This document shows positions 61,947 to 64,000 of a DNA stretch of 64,000 bases, piece after piece. The notes beneath the pieces are model-generated. The model was given only the letters and a program-made list of their open reading frames with translations. It did not search any database and was not told the DNA's origin. The DNA is from JAWVFK01 sp033856175. GTDB taxonomy: Bacteria > Actinomycetota > Thermoleophilia > Solirubrobacterales > 70-9. Position numbers and translations under genes: made by a program. How positions within the stretch are numbered: the stretch's first letter is position 1; each line of letters opens with the position of its first letter. The DNA lies in contig JAWVFK010000024.1 in the NCBI GenBank assembly GCA_033856175.1, positions 24,165-88,164 on the forward strand. The letters are read 5' to 3'.

Positions 61947-62694
61947 CGGCGGCCTCCAGCAGGATCACCGTGGAGTCGACGTGGCGCTCGCCGCCCGCCA
62001 GGCGCTCGATCCCGACGGTCGCGAGGCCGGCTTGGCGAGCCTCCTCGCTGAGCGTGGCGGCGTCGAGGACGTCGAGCCGCTGCTCGTGCGCCTGCACGCT
62101 CTGTTCGCCGCCGGGCCAGGCGATCCGGCGCTCGCGGCGGACGACGATCTCGCCTGCGGTCGCGGCGACGGAGATCGGCAGCGAGGAGAAGACGGCGCCG
62201 CCCTCCTCGCGCACGTCGGCGAGCGGCGACGCGGCGTCGCCGGAGGACAGCCTGCCCTCGACGATCGAGACGGCGGCGCGGCCGCCGGGGGCGAGGTGGG
62301 CGCGGGCGCGGCGCAGCAGGGCAAGCCGGCCAGCCGGCCCCCCGAGCAGCTGGACGAGCTGCATCGGCGCCAGGATCAGGCCGAAACGGGCCGGCAGCAG
62401 ATCGAGCTCGCGAACGTCGCCGAGCTCGCAGGTGATCGCAAGCCGCTCGGCCTGCGCCCGGCGCTCGAGCTCGGCGACCAGCTCCGGCGCCTGCTCGACC
62501 GCGGTGACCGGATGGCCGGCGCGGGCGAGTGCCAGGGCGACCCGGCCGCAGCCGGCGCCCAGATCAAGGATCGGGGCGCGTTTGGCCTGGCTCGCCAGCC
62601 GCCCGTAGAGCGCCAGGTCAGCGGCGTAGCCGCCGCACTCGACGTCGTGCCAGATGACCTCCCGGGGGAGGGTTGCGAGCATCGGGCCGCTCAT
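61939..62694 (-). CDS. class I SAM-dependent methyltransferase between murT and gatD
   Basis: A 251-residue methyltransferase. Motif I ILDLGAGCGRVALALARAG and the motif II/III region (AVEQAPELVAELERRA, CELGDVRELDL) are clear; RRARAHLAPGGRAAVSIVEG follows. The ATG at 62694 overlaps the murT stop by ATGA, and its end overlaps gatD, so it is translated as part of the MurT-GatD operon. The substrate is unknown; a peptidoglycan-related or small-molecule acceptor is only a contextual guess. Confidence 0.87.
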   Translation of the reverse strand: MSGPMLATLPREVIWHDVECGGYAADLALYGRLASQAKRAPILDLGAGCGRVALALARAGHPVTAVEQAPELVAELERRAQAERLAITCELGDVRELDLLPARFGLILAPMQLVQLLGGPAGRLALLRRARAHLAPGGRAAVSIVEGRLSSGDAASPLADVREEGGAVFSSLPISVAATAGEIVVRRERRIAWPGGEQSVQAHEQRLDVLDAATLSEEARQAGLATVGIERLAGGERHVDSTVILLEAADV

Positions 62695-64000
62695 TCCCAG
62701 TAGGCGCGCGCCAGGCCGCGCCGGGTCAGCAGCGTCCGCAGCTCGAGCAGGGCGGTATAGGTGGGCAGGGCAAAGAGGCGGCCATCGGCGTCGCGGACGG
62801 CCTCGTCGAGCGAGCCCTCGAGACCGTTGCGGACCTCGATCCGATCGGTCGGCCAGCCGGCGTACTTCAGCCGCAGCGCCATCTCCGGGGCGCGGGTCCC
62901 GGCGCAGATCACCCGTCGCACACCGCCGGCGAGCAGCTCGAAGTCGGCGTCCCAGATCCAGGAGACGTCGCGGCCGTCGGCGATGCGGTCGTTGAGGGCG
63001 ATCCAGAGGTCCAGCTCGCCGCCGCCGCGCTCGAGCTGCAGCGTCCGCAGGACCTCGTTGGCCCCGGCCGGGTTCTTGATCAGCAGGATCGAGACGGCGA
63101 CGTCGTCGACCGCGATCGTCTCGACGCGGCCGAAGACGGCGCGAACCGACTCCAGGCCCTGGCGGATCAGCTCGGGCTCGACCCCGAGCTCGAGCGCGGC
63201 GGTCACCGCGGCGAGTGCGTTGTAGACGTTGTAGAGGCCTGGCAGGGGCAGCTTCAGCTCGAGCGTGGCGCCGGGAATCCTGATCTCGATGTCGGAGCCG
63301 GCGATCCCGTGCAGCGCGATCCGGGTCGCGGCGACGTCGGGGGTGGGGCGGTCGGCGTCGCAGTTCGGGCAGCTGTAGTGGCCGAGGTGGCCGACGAAGG
63401 CGCGCTCGTAGGCGTAGAGGGCGCCGCAGCGGCGGCAGTGCTTGGCGTCGTGGGCGTGCTGGAGCTCGGGCAGCGCCTGCGAGACGTCCTCGATACCGAA
63501 GTAGGTGACGCCTTCGCGCCTGGCGCCGGCTCCGTCGGGGCCGCGGCCGAGATCGGCGATCAGCGGGTCGTCGGCGCAGAGGGCGAAGCGGGTGCTGCCG
63601 CTGCGCGCCTCGACCAGCGCCGCCCACTCGTCGGCCAGGTGCTCCAGCTCGCCGTAGCGGTCGAGCTGGTCGCGGAAGAGGTTGCCGAGGACCAGCAGCT
63701 TGGCGTCGAGCTCGGTAGCGACCTGCGGCAGCCAGGCCTCGTCGACCTCGAAGAGTCCCTCGTCGCCGCGCTGCTCGAGCAGCGCCGTCGCGACGCCCCA
63801 GGTCATGTTCGAGCCGGCGCGGTTGTGGACGGGGTCGCGGCCGTCGGCGCGCAGGATCGCCGCGATCATCGAGGCCGTCGTCGTCTTGCCATTGGTCGAG
63901 CTGACGACGGTTGACCCCTGCTCGAGGCCGCGGCCGAGCCGTGAGATCGCGTCGGGCGCGAGCCGCAGCAGCAGCCGCCCGGGCAGCGTCGTGGCGCCGC
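62691..64000 (-). CDS. murT: lipid II isoglutaminyl synthase, Mur-ligase-like subunit (5' end outside window)
   Basis: At least 436 residues are present and the frame is open at the window edge. The ATP-binding P-loop VSSTNGKTTTASMIAAIL, the Mur ligase NRAGSNMTWG segment, LGNLFRDQLDRYGEL, the four-cysteine zinc ribbon CRRCGALY...YSCPNC and the C-terminal DUF1727 part (NPAGANEVLRTL, WIWDADFELL) are visible. It activates the lipid II glutamate carboxyl with ATP and receives ammonia from GatD. Confidence 0.93.
   Translation of the reverse strand, partial: GATTLPGRLLLRLAPDAISRLGRGLEQGSTVVSSTNGKTTTASMIAAILRADGRDPVHNRAGSNMTWGVATALLEQRGDEGLFEVDEAWLPQVATELDAKLLVLGNLFRDQLDRYGELEHLADEWAALVEARSGSTRFALCADDPLIADLGRGPDGAGARREGVTYFGIEDVSQALPELQHAHDAKHCRRCGALYAYERAFVGHLGHYSCPNCDADRPTPDVAATRIALHGIAGSDIEIRIPGATLELKLPLPGLYNVYNALAAVTAALELGVEPELIRQGLESVRAVFGRVETIAVDDVAVSILLIKNPAGANEVLRTLQLERGGGELDLWIALNDRIADGRDVSWIWDADFELLAGGVRRVICAGTRAPEMALRLKYAGWPTDRIEVRNGLEGSLDEAVRDADGRLFALPTYTALLELRTLLTRRGLARAYWE

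Overview
The window is a high-GC (about 70%) chromosomal segment of an actinobacterium, most likely of the class Thermoleophilia (Solirubrobacterales-like). The evidence is the actinobacterial-type integration host factor followed by gmk, rpoZ and coaBC; the dapA-RNase J pair; a Gram-positive SOS box at recA; a MurT/GatD cell-wall amidation locus; and lysine genes of the LL-diaminopimelate aminotransferase (DapL) type. Assignment to class is an inference from gene content only. Most genes are housekeeping, densely packed, with 4-base stop/start overlaps and many GTG or TTG starts.

Layout. 1-2834: end of thrC, a MoaD-like sulfur carrier, and a CDP-glucose pair (cytidylyltransferase and 4,6-dehydratase). 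2856-5178: topoisomerase IB, tRNA-Arg(CCG) and RNase Z with a repetitive tail. 5179-15028: a repeat-rich spacer, then a PyrR-controlled pyrimidine operon pyrR-pyrB-pyrC-(cysteine hydrolase)-carA-carB-pyrK-pyrD with a recognisable PyrR-binding RNA loop whose outer stem covers the pyrR ribosome binding site. 15126-18098: mihF-gmk-rpoZ-coaBC, a terminator, and a TPR protein. 18146-25739: an attenuator-like leader, then rimP-nusA-infB-rbfA-nrnA-truB-ribF. 25736-30349: rpsO-pnp-M16 peptidase-dapB. 30350-40350 is the accessory stretch: two unknown minus-strand genes, a sigma factor, an XRE/nucleotidyltransferase pair, a 2283-residue secreted membrane-anchored protein, and a VapBC-type module. 40483-49276: dapA-rnj, a two-component system, ftsK and cinA. 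49307-51132: two tandem alpha/beta hydrolases. 51252-55988: SOS-controlled recA-recX, a membrane-anchored cupredoxin, miaB-miaA. 56005-58259: dapF and dapL, separated by a palindromic element and a 28-bp tandem repeat. 58307-64000: an epimerase, hflX, dut, and a GatD/methyltransferase/MurT operon running off the window.

Themes. Lysine/cell-wall precursor genes (dapA, dapB, dapF, dapL, murT, gatD) are scattered through the window, and the dapF product has serine in place of both catalytic cysteines of the family. Many transcription units carry a TANNNT-like -10 hexamer only 6-12 bases upstream of the start codon, which suggests widespread leaderless mRNAs; the exceptions with true leaders (pyrR, rimP, recA, pnp) are those with visible regulatory structures. 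NusA carries an extra cysteine/histidine motif and no ylxR gene lies between nusA and infB. No CRISPR array, transposase, integrase or phage gene was seen.
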